From: DATKEH01 sp035546355
Lineage (GTDB): Bacteria > Acidobacteriota > Thermoanaerobaculia > Multivoradales > JAIOJS01
DNA length: 25,734 nucleotides
Direction of reading: 5' to 3'
Assembly: GCA_035546355.1 (NCBI GenBank)
Contig: DATKEH010000289.1
Location: forward strand, 1-25,734
Under the pieces are notes generated by a model that saw only the letters and a program-made list of their open reading frames with translations, made no database searches and was not told the origin of the DNA. Below, in pieces: positions 13,188 through 20,924 of the stretch. Positions within the stretch are counted from its first letter, which is position 1, and every line of letters starts with the position of its first letter. The position numbers and the translations under genes are program-made.

Positions 13188-13603
13188 GCCTCCAGTATGG
13201 CGTAAACGAGGCGTAAATCAAAGCCACTCTCCACGTCCCCCCTACGGGCTCCTCTCGGACCTCCCCACACCATTCCCCTCCCTGGCGGGGAGAGTTTCGG
13301 GGTGGGGGTGAAATCCCCCGCACGGGGGTGCGGGCGGCGCGTCTCGCCGCCGAGGTGGCGCAGTCGCCGACGGAGGGCGGTGCCGGGCGGCAGAGATCGA
13401 GCGCGCCAGGGGCCGTCAGGGCGAGCGCAAGGGCATCATCCGCCGCACTCAGCGGACCATCCGGCGCGAAGCCGTGTCGAGGCGCCGGCCTCTCCCGCCC
13501 ACCACCTACCCGGCGCCGTGCCCAGGCGCGCTCGATCTCTGCCGCCCGGCACCGCCCGGCCCGGACCATCTATCCACGGTGGCGCGACCGCCGCCCGCGG
13601 GGC
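13188..13603. other. 416-bp intergenic region with repeats, no gene seen
   Basis: It lies between imuA and the E1 fusion gene, both on the minus strand. It holds a small hairpin TCCCC (13274-13278) with GGGGA (13287-13291), a hairpin CCCCCG (13315-13320) with CGGGGG (13323-13328), and a 183-bp segment bounded by long inverted repeats (13375-13557). The promoter for imuA must lie at the left end. Open frames here lack domain features. Confidence 0.6.
13375..13557. repeat. 183-bp segment bounded by a perfect 33-bp inverted repeat
   Basis: The left arm (13375-13407, starting GGGCGGTGCCGGGCGGCAG) is the exact reverse complement of the right arm (13525-13557). After one mismatch four more pairs follow inward (13409-13412 with 13520-13523). 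The 117-nt interior is non-coding. No flanking target duplication is obvious. It may be a MITE-like element or a large structured RNA/terminator. Chance is very unlikely for a 33-bp perfect match. Confidence 0.85.
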
Positions 13604-15979
13604 CTACTCGCGCATCAGGGCCCGCGCCGCCGCCACCACGTCGGACGAGCGCGGCAGGAAGTCGTACTCGAGAGGCGGCGAGTAGGGCACCGGCGTGTCG
13701 GGGGCGGTGACGCGGCGCAGCGGCGCGTCGAGGTGCCAGAACAGCTGGTCGGCGAGGATGGCGGCCAGCTCTCCGGCCAGGCCGCCGCGGCGGGTGTCTT
13801 CGTGCAGCACCAGCACCCGGTGGGTCTTGCGCACCGAGGCGGCGACCGTGAGGACATCGAGCGGCCACAGGCTGCGCAGGTCGACGACCTCGACCTCGAT
13901 GCCCTCCGCCGCCAGCTCCTCGGCGGCGGCCAGCGCCGTCCACACCATGGCGCCGTAGGTGAGCAGCGTCAGGTCCCGCCCCTCCCGACGCACCGCCGCC
14001 ACTCCCAGCGGCACCTCGTGCTCGGCGCCCAGCGGCACCTCCTCGCGCAGGTCGGTACGGAAGAAGCCGTACAACCCCTTGGCCTCGAGGTAGAGCACCG
14101 GGTTGTCGTCGCGCACCGCCGCCAGCAACAGGCCCTTGGCGTCGGCCGGCGTCGAAGGGGCGACGATCTTCCACCCCGGCGTGCGCAGGAACCACATCTC
14201 CGGGCACTGGCTGTGGTAGGGGCCGCCCCCCAGCAGCCGCTCGCCGGTGCCGGTGGCGGCGCCGTAGGGCAGACGCACCACCATCGGCACCGGCCGCCCC
14301 CAGCGCCAGTAGACCTTGGCGGCGTTGTTGACCAGGGCGTTGAAGCCGGTGGCGAGGAAGTCGGCGAACTGCATCTCGACGATCGGACGCATCCCCTCGA
14401 GCGCCGCGCCCACGGCGCAGCCGACGATGGCCGACTCGGCCAGGGGGGTGTTGAGGCAGCGCAGCGGGCCGAACGCCTTGGCCAGGCCGCGGGTGACGCC
14501 GAAGGCGCCGCCGTAGCGGCCGCCGACGTCCTCACCGAGCACGAAGACCCGGGGATCGGATTCCATCGCCTCGCTCAGGGCCTGGCGCACCGCCTCGTCG
14601 TAGGCCATGGCGCGGGTGGGGGGGGGCTCCGTGGGCTGCGGCACCGGCAGCGCCGGCGGAGCGTAGACCCGGTCGCGGTAGTCCGCCGGCGTCGGCCACT
14701 CCGCGCTCTCGGCGGCTCGCACCGCCTCCTGCACCGCTTCGTCCACTTCCTGGCGCATCGCGTCGAGCTCGCCGGGCGACACCACCCCCTGCTCGACGAG
14801 CCGCTCGGCGTACCGCTGCACGGGGTCGGCCGCCACCCAGCGCTGCCGCTCCTCGGGGTACTCGTACCCCGGGATCTTCGCCGCCGGGTTGCCGAAGAAG
14901 CGATCGTCGTCGTGGTGGGCGTGGCCGGCGTGGCGGTAGGTGACGAGCTCGAGCAGGCAGGGCCCGGCGCCGGCGCGCGCGCGCTCGGCGGCCCACGCCA
15001 CGGCGGCCGCCACCTGCTCGGGGTCGTTGCCGAACAGGGTGACGCCGGGGATGCCGTAGCCGGCGCCGCGCAGGGCGAAGCGGGCGGCGGCGGTCTGCTC
15101 GCTGACGTGGGTGCCCAGAGCCCACTGGTTGTTCTCGACCACGAACAGCAGGTTGAGGCCCTGGGCGGCGGCGAAGTTGACCGTCTCGTGCCATTCCCCC
15201 AGGCTGGCGCCGCCGTCGCCGATGAACGACACCCCCACCCGGTCTTCGCCGCGCAGCTTCCAGGCGTAGGCGAGGCCGAGCAGGGTCTGGGTGGCGATGG
15301 TCAAGGGAGCCGCCGCCGGCAACACGCCGTGCTCGAGGTCGCCGACGTGCAGGTCGCGGCCGCCGACAGGCGTTCCCCGCTTGCCGTACTGCACCAGCAT
15401 CGGATGCAATGGGTCGGGCAGGAACATCAGCGTCGCGCCGAGGTCGCGGATCAGCGGCGCGATGACGTCCCCGTCGTACCCGGGGCCGGGCGGGTGCCGT
15501 GGCGGGCGACGCAGGCGCAGCGCGGCGCCGACGATCGCCTCCTGTCCGCGGGAGCGGAAGCCCTTCTGCGGCGACGGGTAGCCCTCCCAGGCGACGCTCC
15601 TGGCGTCGAACGCCTGTTTCAGCGAGTCGTCCACCGCGCGCGTCAGCAGCATCGTCCGCAGCATCAGCCGCCGCTCCTCGGCCTGCAGCGAGGCGGCGAC
15701 CTCCTGGCGGCGGAAGAAGCCGCGAATCAGCTCCTCGAGGGCCTCGCGGCCGCGGCCGGCCAACTCGCCCTGGGTGGTGCCGGGCCACAGCTCCTCCGCT
15801 CCGAGCCGGGGGTGCGGCTGCCAGCGGTCCCGCAGGCGGGCGATCAGCAGCTCTTCTAGCTCCTGCGGGGGCGCCTCCTCCGGGAGCCTGGAGACGAGGA
15901 ACGGCGCCTCGACGGCGAGGAAGCCGTAGAGCTCGCGCAACAGCTGGCGCGAAGCGGCTACCGAGGGGGCCGGGGCCAT
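13604..15979 (-). CDS. Fused E1-alpha/E1-beta 2-oxoacid dehydrogenase
   Basis: This 791-aa thiamine-diphosphate enzyme joins both E1 subunits in one chain. Residues 1-95 are an uncharacterised N-terminal extension. The alpha part (about 100-440) has the TPP motif GDGGASLGEWHETVNFAAAQ (from 254) ending in ENN (282-284) and the phosphorylation-loop-like YRHAGHAHHDDDRF. The beta part (about 456-791) starts MAYDEAVRQALSEAMESDPR, with FVLGEDVGGRYGGAFGVTRG next. It decarboxylates a 2-oxo acid (branched-chain, pyruvate or acetoin type; not resolved) and passes the acyl group to an E2. No E2 or E3 gene is in view, so they must be elsewhere. The ATG at 15979 was chosen because upstream codons read into the opposite-strand gene's leader. 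Confidence 0.92.
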   Translation of the reverse strand: MAPAPSVAASRQLLRELYGFLAVEAPFLVSRLPEEAPPQELEELLIARLRDRWQPHPRLGAEELWPGTTQGELAGRGREALEELIRGFFRRQEVAASLQAEERRLMLRTMLLTRAVDDSLKQAFDARSVAWEGYPSPQKGFRSRGQEAIVGAALRLRRPPRHPPGPGYDGDVIAPLIRDLGATLMFLPDPLHPMLVQYGKRGTPVGGRDLHVGDLEHGVLPAAAPLTIATQTLLGLAYAWKLRGEDRVGVSFIGDGGASLGEWHETVNFAAAQGLNLLFVVENNQWALGTHVSEQTAAARFALRGAGYGIPGVTLFGNDPEQVAAAVAWAAERARAGAGPCLLELVTYRHAGHAHHDDDRFFGNPAAKIPGYEYPEERQRWVAADPVQRYAERLVEQGVVSPGELDAMRQEVDEAVQEAVRAAESAEWPTPADYRDRVYAPPALPVPQPTEPPPTRAMAYDEAVRQALSEAMESDPRVFVLGEDVGGRYGGAFGVTRGLAKAFGPLRCLNTPLAESAIVGCAVGAALEGMRPIVEMQFADFLATGFNALVNNAAKVYWRWGRPVPMVVRLPYGAATGTGERLLGGGPYHSQCPEMWFLRTPGWKIVAPSTPADAKGLLLAAVRDDNPVLYLEAKGLYGFFRTDLREEVPLGAEHEVPLGVAAVRREGRDLTLLTYGAMVWTALAAAEELAAEGIEVEVVDLRSLWPLDVLTVAASVRKTHRVLVLHEDTRRGGLAGELAAILADQLFWHLDAPLRRVTAPDTPVPYSPPLEYDFLPRSSDVVAAARALMRE

Positions 15980-16094
15980 GGGCGGGAAGTATATCGACGC
16001 GCGGAGCGGCTCTGGCGGTGGCAGAATCAACCGATCTCGCAACCGCAGGCTCACATCTTGCACGGCGGGGCGGGGAGGTGGAGGAGGGGTAGTC

Positions 16095-17546
16095 ATGAGC
16101 GACCCACGGCGCACGCAGAGCCGCCGGCTCGATCCCGACAAGGAGGCCGCCTCGTTCGGAGAGAGTCTCCGTCTCTTCCGCGACAAACGGCTCTTCGTCC
16201 TCCTCGTTCTCTACATCTCCCAGGGCTACCCCTGGGTGCTGATCGGCTCGGCGATGACCGCCTGGCTCCAGGAGTCGGGGCTCACCCGTTCGGCGATCGG
16301 CCTTTTCGGCGTCGTCTTTACCGCCTACACCATCAACTTCGTGTGGGCGCCGCTGGTCGACCGCGTGCGGCTGCCGCTGCTGGGCCGGCTCGGACAGCGC
16401 CGCAGCTGGATCCTCGCCATGCAGGGCCTGATGGCCCTCGCCACTCTCGCCATCGGTAGCACCGACCCGACGATCACGGTGCAGTGGCCGGCCCTGCTAG
16501 CGCTCGCCATCGCCTTCTGCGGGGCCACCCAGGACGTCGCCATCGATGCCTACAGGGTCGAGCTCATCCCGCGGGAGGAGACGGCGATGATCTCCCACGG
16601 CTCCGCCATCGCCACTGGCGGCTGGTGGACGGGATACGGGCTGATCGGCGCCATCCCCTTCTTCATCGCCGACCTCGAGGGTTGGAGCTGGAGCCGCGTC
16701 TACCTGGTGCTGGCCGCCATATGGGTGCCGTTGATGCTGTTCGTGCTGTTCGTGCCGGAGGCCCCGCAGCGGCGGGACCGCTTCAAGGAAGCGGAGGAGC
16801 GTTACGAGAGGGCCCTGGCGGGGAAGGAGCGGCCCGGCGCCTGGGCGCGGTTGACCGCCTGGCTGGCGGTGACGTTCGTCGAACCCATCGGCGAGTTCTT
16901 CCGCCGCACCGGGCCGCAGCTGGCCCTGTCGGTGCTGCTCTTCGTCTTCCTGTTCAAGATCGGGGAGGCGTTCCTCGGCCGGATGTCGATCGTGTTCTAC
17001 AAGGAGATCGGCTTCACCGACGCCCAGATCGGCACCTACTCCAAGCTGCTGTCGTGGTGGGTGACGATCCTGTTCGCGGTGCTCAGCAGCATCGTCAACG
17101 CCCGGTTCGGCTTGATCCGCGGCCTGTTCGTCGGCGGCATCGCCATGGCCGCCTCCAACTTGATGTTCTCCTGGATCGCGCTCGTCGGCCCGCACGAGGG
17201 GCTCTACGCGGCGGCCATCGTCGTCGACGGCTTCACGTCGGCGTTCTCGACCGTCGCCTTCGTCGCCTTCATCTCCTTCCTCACCAGTCACACCTATACC
17301 GCCACCCAGTACGCGCTGCTCGCCTCGCTCGGCAACTTCGGGCGTACCGCGCTATCCGCCACCAGCGGCTTCATGGTCGACGCCCTCGCCGGCAACTGGT
17401 CCCTGTTCTTCGTCATCACCGCGCTCATGGTGCTGCCCAGCCTCGCCTTGCTGCTGTTCGTCAGCCGTATGCTGAAGCGGCGGGTCCAGCAGTGGGAGGA
17501 CGAGGCGCCGGTGGCGCCCGGCGACGAGCCAGTCGCCCTCGAGTGA
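16095..17546 (+). CDS. AmpG-like MFS transporter
   Basis: This 483-aa integral membrane protein has about 12 hydrophobic segments. FVLLVLYISQGYPWVLIGSA at the start and ATQDVAIDAYRVELIPREET in the first half are hallmarks of the AmpG/PAT family, which import muropeptides or acetyl-CoA-type substrates. AmpG recovers anhydro-muropeptides for peptidoglycan recycling; the substrate here is inferred only. GAGGAGGGG precedes the ATG at 16095 by 6 bp, setting the start. It is divergent from the E1 fusion gene with 115 bp between them, so promoters for both lie in 15980-16094. The C-terminal tail is acidic and cytoplasmic. Confidence 0.88.
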   Translation: MSDPRRTQSRRLDPDKEAASFGESLRLFRDKRLFVLLVLYISQGYPWVLIGSAMTAWLQESGLTRSAIGLFGVVFTAYTINFVWAPLVDRVRLPLLGRLGQRRSWILAMQGLMALATLAIGSTDPTITVQWPALLALAIAFCGATQDVAIDAYRVELIPREETAMISHGSAIATGGWWTGYGLIGAIPFFIADLEGWSWSRVYLVLAAIWVPLMLFVLFVPEAPQRRDRFKEAEERYERALAGKERPGAWARLTAWLAVTFVEPIGEFFRRTGPQLALSVLLFVFLFKIGEAFLGRMSIVFYKEIGFTDAQIGTYSKLLSWWVTILFAVLSSIVNARFGLIRGLFVGGIAMAASNLMFSWIALVGPHEGLYAAAIVVDGFTSAFSTVAFVAFISFLTSHTYTATQYALLASLGNFGRTALSATSGFMVDALAGNWSLFFVITALMVLPSLALLLFVSRMLKRRVQQWEDEAPVAPGDEPVALE

Positions 17547-17592
17547 CGCCGCTCCGCGCCGCTGGCGCCGCCGGGCGGGCTGGCGGTCGCGA

Positions 17593-17598
17593 TAAGAT
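17593..17598 (+). promoter_or_regulatory. Possible -10 box (TAAGAT) for the AP2-like gene
   Basis: TAAGAT in a GC-rich stretch, 91 bp before the GTG start. The same hexamer precedes lgt. No clear -35 box is seen. Confidence 0.3.
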
Positions 17599-17688
17599 GC
17601 CGCGATCAGACCCGGAAGCGACGGAGGGACCGCGCCAGCGGCGCTCGCCCGGGCTCGCGATTGGCGGAGCAGGACAGGAGGGGGAGCG

Positions 17689-18114
17689 GTGGCCGACCAG
17701 GACGACAACCATCACATCTCGCGTATCGACCAGCCGGAGAAGAACCAGCACGGGTGGTACGTGCGGATCCGGTTCCGCGGCAAGGGCGTCAGCCGCTTCT
17801 TCTCGGATCCCAAGTACGGTGGCCGGCAGCCGGCGCTGGTGGCAGCCCAGAGCTGGCGGGACGAGCAGTTCCACGAGCTGGGGCGCCCGACGACCCAGCG
17901 GCGCGTCGTCAAGCTCGGGCGCCCGAATCAGGGGATCCGGCGGGTCGAAGGACCGCACGGGCCGGTGTTCGAAGTGACCTGGGCGCCGCGCCCGGGGAAG
18001 GTGTCGCGTACCACGGTGTCGATCAATCGCCACGGCGAGGACGGCGCCTTCCTGGTGGCTCTCAAGATCCGGCGCGACAAGGAGCGCGAGCTCTACGGGA
18101 TGGTGCTCTCCTGA
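17689..18114 (+). CDS. Small protein with two AP2-like DNA-binding halves
   Basis: This 141-aa soluble, basic protein has an N-terminal half (about 8-62) reading ISRID, HGWYVRIRFRGKGVSRFFSD, KYGGRQPALVAAQSWRDEQ. This is the three-strand plus helix pattern of bacterial AP2/integrase-type DNA-binding domains. The C-terminal half (about 80-138, VFEVTWAPRPGKVSRTTVSI, GAFLVALKIRRDKERELYG) repeats the layout more loosely, suggesting an internal duplication. AP2 folds bind DNA through the sheet, so a transcriptional or nucleoid role is possible, but no target is known. The GTG start has AGGAGGGGG 4 bp upstream. No integrase or homing-endonuclease domain is attached. It stands alone between the MFS and DUF4235 genes. 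Confidence 0.72.
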   Translation: MADQDDNHHISRIDQPEKNQHGWYVRIRFRGKGVSRFFSDPKYGGRQPALVAAQSWRDEQFHELGRPTTQRRVVKLGRPNQGIRRVEGPHGPVFEVTWAPRPGKVSRTTVSINRHGEDGAFLVALKIRRDKERELYGMVLS

Positions 18115-18130
18115 CCCCGCTCCAGCAGTC

Positions 18131-18421
18131 TCACGCCGCAGGGGGGCGACGACCGGTGGTGCGGTACCAGGCGCGCGCGGCGCCTTCGCGCGCCAGGACC
18201 CGCACGCAGCCCGCGGCCAGGCCCGACACGCCGGCCCACACCAGCGCCTCCTGCCAGCGGGCGCCGGTGCTCTCCAGGCTCAGCGGCGGGTCCTCCCGGC
18301 GCACCAGGCGCCAGCTGCCACGCAGCCCGATCCGAACGGCGGCGGCGGCGGCGGCGGCGGTACCGGCCGCCAGCAGCGTCCAGGCCTTGTCGGTGGTCCA
18401 ATCCTCGAGAAGCGATCGCAT
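18131..18421 (-). CDS. DUF4235-type small membrane protein
   Basis: This 96-aa protein has two hydrophobic segments (about 12-30, WTLLAAGTAAAAAAAVRIGL, and about 63-80, ALVWAGVSGLAAGCVRVLAR) separated by a polar LVRREDPPL loop. Both the DPP-containing loop and the ALxWAxxSGxxxGxxRVLAR segment match DUF4235, a family of unknown function common in actinobacteria and others. AAGGAGG lies 8 bp before the ATG at 18421, setting the start. The eight-Ala run is encoded by a (CGG)8 microsatellite on the plus strand. The gene is divergent from dodecin with 84 bp between them. Confidence 0.75.
   Translation of the reverse strand: MRSLLEDWTTDKAWTLLAAGTAAAAAAAVRIGLRGSWRLVRREDPPLSLESTGARWQEALVWAGVSGLAAGCVRVLAREGAARAWYRTTGRRPPAA
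18337..18360. repeat. (CGG)8 trinucleotide repeat
   Basis: Eight perfect CGG units on the plus strand encode the poly-Ala stretch in the first membrane segment of the DUF4235 protein. Slippage would change Ala number but keep the frame. Confidence 0.9.
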
Positions 18422-18505
18422 CGACGTCCTCCTTCCCATGGGAGAAGCAAACCCGATGCCGGAACCCTTGGTAGAGTGCCTCCACCGACGATGGGAGGAG
18501 GAGTC

Positions 18506-18709
18506 ATGGACCACGTCTACAAGCACACCGAGGTCACCGGCAGCTCCGGCGAGAGCATGGAGGCCGCCATCCACAACGCCATCGCCCGGACCGCCGAATC
18601 GGTACGGAACCTGCGCTGGTTCCACGTCACCGAGACACGCGGCGCGATCGAAGGCGGCCGCGTCGCGCACTGGCAGGTGACCGTGAAGATCGGGTTCACC
18701 GTCGACTGA
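18506..18709 (+). CDS. Dodecin family flavin-binding protein
   Basis: This 67-aa protein matches dodecin over its full length: VYKHTEVTGSSGESMEAAIH, then NAIARTAESVRNLRWFHVTE and GGRVAHWQVTVKIGF. W38 in NLRWF is the residue that stacks on flavin in bacterial dodecins, and the length is typical (65-71 aa). Dodecins form dodecameric hollow spheres in the cytosol that store or buffer FMN/riboflavin. GGGAGGAGGAG lies a few bases before the ATG at 18506. TAGAGT (18472-18477) may serve as -10. It is convergent with the glycogen phosphorylase gene. Confidence 0.95.
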   Translation: MDHVYKHTEVTGSSGESMEAAIHNAIARTAESVRNLRWFHVTETRGAIEGGRVAHWQVTVKIGFTVD

Positions 18710-18746
18710 CGAGCCTCGCTTCGGACCGCCGCGGCCCGGGTCCGGC

Positions 18747-20924
18747 TCAGACCTCGCCGGCCGCGACGCCCGCCAGGTAGGCCTCGGTCACGTAATCCCG
18801 CACCATCCGGTCGGAGGAAAACCGGGGGGCGACGGTGGCGATGGCGCTGCGCATGCGCGCGATCCAGCGCCGGGGCAGCTGCTCGTCGCGGTCGTAGAAG
18901 GTAGGGAGGACCTCCTCCTCGAGCACCCGGTAGAGCGCCTGGGCGTCCTCCAGGTCCTGCTGCTGCCACTCCTCGCTCACCCCCTCGTTGCCGATCGCCC
19001 AGCCGTTGCTGCCGTCGTAGGCCTCCGGCCACCAGCCGTCGAGGATGCTGACGTTCAGCGCCCCGTTGATCGCCGCCTTCTGGCCGCTGGTGCCGCTGGC
19101 CTCCAGGGGGCGCCGCGGCGTGTTGAGCCACACGTCGACTCCCTGCACCAGCATGCGGGCGACGCGGATGTCGTAGTTCTCCAGGAAGATCACCCGCCCG
19201 CGCAGGGGGGGCGACTGGCTGAGCTGGAAGATGTGCTGGATCAGCTCCTGGCCGGGACGGTCGGCGGGATGGGCCTTGCCGGCGAAGAGGATCTGCAACG
19301 GCCGCCCCTCGTCGGTCACCAGCCGGCGTAGCTCGTGGGGGTCGTGGAACAGCAGGCTCGCCCGCTTGTAGGTGGCGAAGCGGCGGGCGAAGCCGACGGT
19401 CAGGGCGTCGAGGCGGAAGAGCTCTTCGACCTGGCGCAGGTCCTCCGGCGATCGGCCGTGGCGCGCCAGCTGCTCGCGCAGCCGATTGCGGGTGAACCGG
19501 GCCAGCCGCCGTTTCTGCGCCACGTGGGCTTGCCACAGCTCCTCGTCGGGGATCTTCGCCAGCTCGTCGGCGAAGTCGTCGTAGTGCACTCGCCCCTGCC
19601 AGCTCAACCCGAGATGGCGGCGCAGCATGTCGCGCAACTCACGCCCCAGCCAGGTGGGCAGGTGGACGCCGTTGGTGACGTGGTGGATCGGTACCGCCTC
19701 CGGCGTCGCGGCCTCGAACAGCCCCTGCCACATGCGGCGGCTGACGCCGGCGTGGATCCGCGACACGCCATTGGCCCAGCGCGACGTGCGCAGCGCCAGC
19801 GCGGTCAGGTTGAACCCCCCGTCGCCGCCGTGTGGGTCGGGCAGGGCCATCGCTCGCAGCTCGTCCCAGCCGATGCCCAGGCGCGTCGGCCAATCCTGCA
19901 GGTAGCGCTGGGCCAGCTCGCCGTCGAACTGCTCGTTGCCGGCCGTCACCGGCGTGTGGGTGGTGAACACGGTGGTGGAGCGGACCAGCTCGCGCGCCTC
20001 GGCCAGCGTCGCTCCGGACTCCAGCGCGTCGGCCATCCGCTGCAGCTGCAGCAGCGAGCTGTGCCCCTCGTTGATGTGCCACACCGCCGGGCGGACGGCG
20101 CAGGCGGCCAGCGCCTTGACGCCGCCGATACCGAGGACCATCTCCTGGGCGAGGCGCATCGGGCGCCCCTGCACGTAGAGCGTGCCGGTGATCGGCCGGT
20201 CCGCCGGGTCGTTGGCGGGGATCTCGGTATCGAGCAGCAGCAGCGGTACGCGCCCCACCTGTGCCAGCCACACCTTGGCCCTGACCTCGCGGCCGGGGAA
20301 GGGCACCGACACCAGCACGTCGCGCCCCATCGGCCCGGCGACCGGGCGCAGCGGCAGACGGGCGAAGTCGTACTGCGGGTAGATGTGCTGCTGCAGGCCG
20401 TCGACGTCCACCGTCTGGCGGAAGTACCCCGAGCGGTAGAGCAGGCCCACCCCCACCAGCGGCACGCCGAGGTCGCTGGCGCTCTTGAGATGATCTCCCG
20501 ACAGGATGCCCAGGCCCCCCGAGTAGATCGACAGCGAGTGGTGCACGCCGTACTCCATCGAGAAGTAGGCGATGGGGCCGCCGTCGTGGCGCGGGTAGCG
20601 GGTGGCGAACCAGGCGCGTCCGCCGTCGCCCATGTAAGTCTCGAAGTCGCGCATCACCGACGCATAGGCCTCGAGGAAGGTCTCGTTCTCGAGCAGGTGG
20701 TCCCACTGCCGACGCTCGACGTTGATCAGCACCTGCACCGGGTTGTGGTAGAGCGACCAGGCACGGCCGTCGATGGCCGAGAACAGCTCCCGGGCCTGCA
20801 CGTTCCAGGTCCACCACAGGTTGTAGGCGAGCTCGTAGAGCCCGTGCACCTCGTGCGGCAGCTCGATGTCCGCCACGTGCTGACGGGGGATCTCGAGCGG
20901 AGGAGAGGTCAGCGTCGGATGCAT
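18747..20924 (-). CDS. glgP: Alpha-glucan (glycogen) phosphorylase, GT35
   Basis: This 725-aa cytosolic enzyme cleaves alpha-1,4-glucans with phosphate to glucose-1-phosphate. It begins with the short-type N-terminus (LPHEVHGLYELAYNLWWTWN) and contains IAYFSMEYGVHHSLSIYSGG, GILSGDHLKSASDLGVPLVG, WHINEGHSSLL, TTHTPVTAGNEQF, VTNGVHLPTWLG and RRFATYKRA. The PLP-binding Lys is about K616 in EASGTSGQKAAINGA. Length and motifs fit the phosphorylase group lacking the regulatory N-terminus of the animal enzyme. The ATG at 20924 follows CGGAGA and overlaps the GH57 gene by 16 bp, so both are probably one transcript; an ATG at 20951 is also in frame. Together they would build and degrade storage glucan. 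Confidence 0.95.
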   Translation of the reverse strand: MHPTLTSPPLEIPRQHVADIELPHEVHGLYELAYNLWWTWNVQARELFSAIDGRAWSLYHNPVQVLINVERRQWDHLLENETFLEAYASVMRDFETYMGDGGRAWFATRYPRHDGGPIAYFSMEYGVHHSLSIYSGGLGILSGDHLKSASDLGVPLVGVGLLYRSGYFRQTVDVDGLQQHIYPQYDFARLPLRPVAGPMGRDVLVSVPFPGREVRAKVWLAQVGRVPLLLLDTEIPANDPADRPITGTLYVQGRPMRLAQEMVLGIGGVKALAACAVRPAVWHINEGHSSLLQLQRMADALESGATLAEARELVRSTTVFTTHTPVTAGNEQFDGELAQRYLQDWPTRLGIGWDELRAMALPDPHGGDGGFNLTALALRTSRWANGVSRIHAGVSRRMWQGLFEAATPEAVPIHHVTNGVHLPTWLGRELRDMLRRHLGLSWQGRVHYDDFADELAKIPDEELWQAHVAQKRRLARFTRNRLREQLARHGRSPEDLRQVEELFRLDALTVGFARRFATYKRASLLFHDPHELRRLVTDEGRPLQILFAGKAHPADRPGQELIQHIFQLSQSPPLRGRVIFLENYDIRVARMLVQGVDVWLNTPRRPLEASGTSGQKAAINGALNVSILDGWWPEAYDGSNGWAIGNEGVSEEWQQQDLEDAQALYRVLEEEVLPTFYDRDEQLPRRWIARMRSAIATVAPRFSSDRMVRDYVTEAYLAGVAAGEV

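Noticed and set aside
13188..13300. LexA box upstream of imuA
   Set aside because: I could not find a convincing CTGT-N8-ACAG or GAAC-N4-GTTC type site by eye; other LexA specificities cannot be excluded.
12265..13569. N-terminal extension that would make imuB 943 residues
   Set aside because: The extra part is imuA read in another frame. The ImuB fold starts at the GTG at 12264, which overlaps the imuA stop.
13328..15859. Plus-strand open frame of over 800 codons opposite the E1 fusion gene
   Set aside because: It is the antisense shadow of a strongly conserved enzyme gene and has a low-complexity Arg/Gln/Val/Gly translation.
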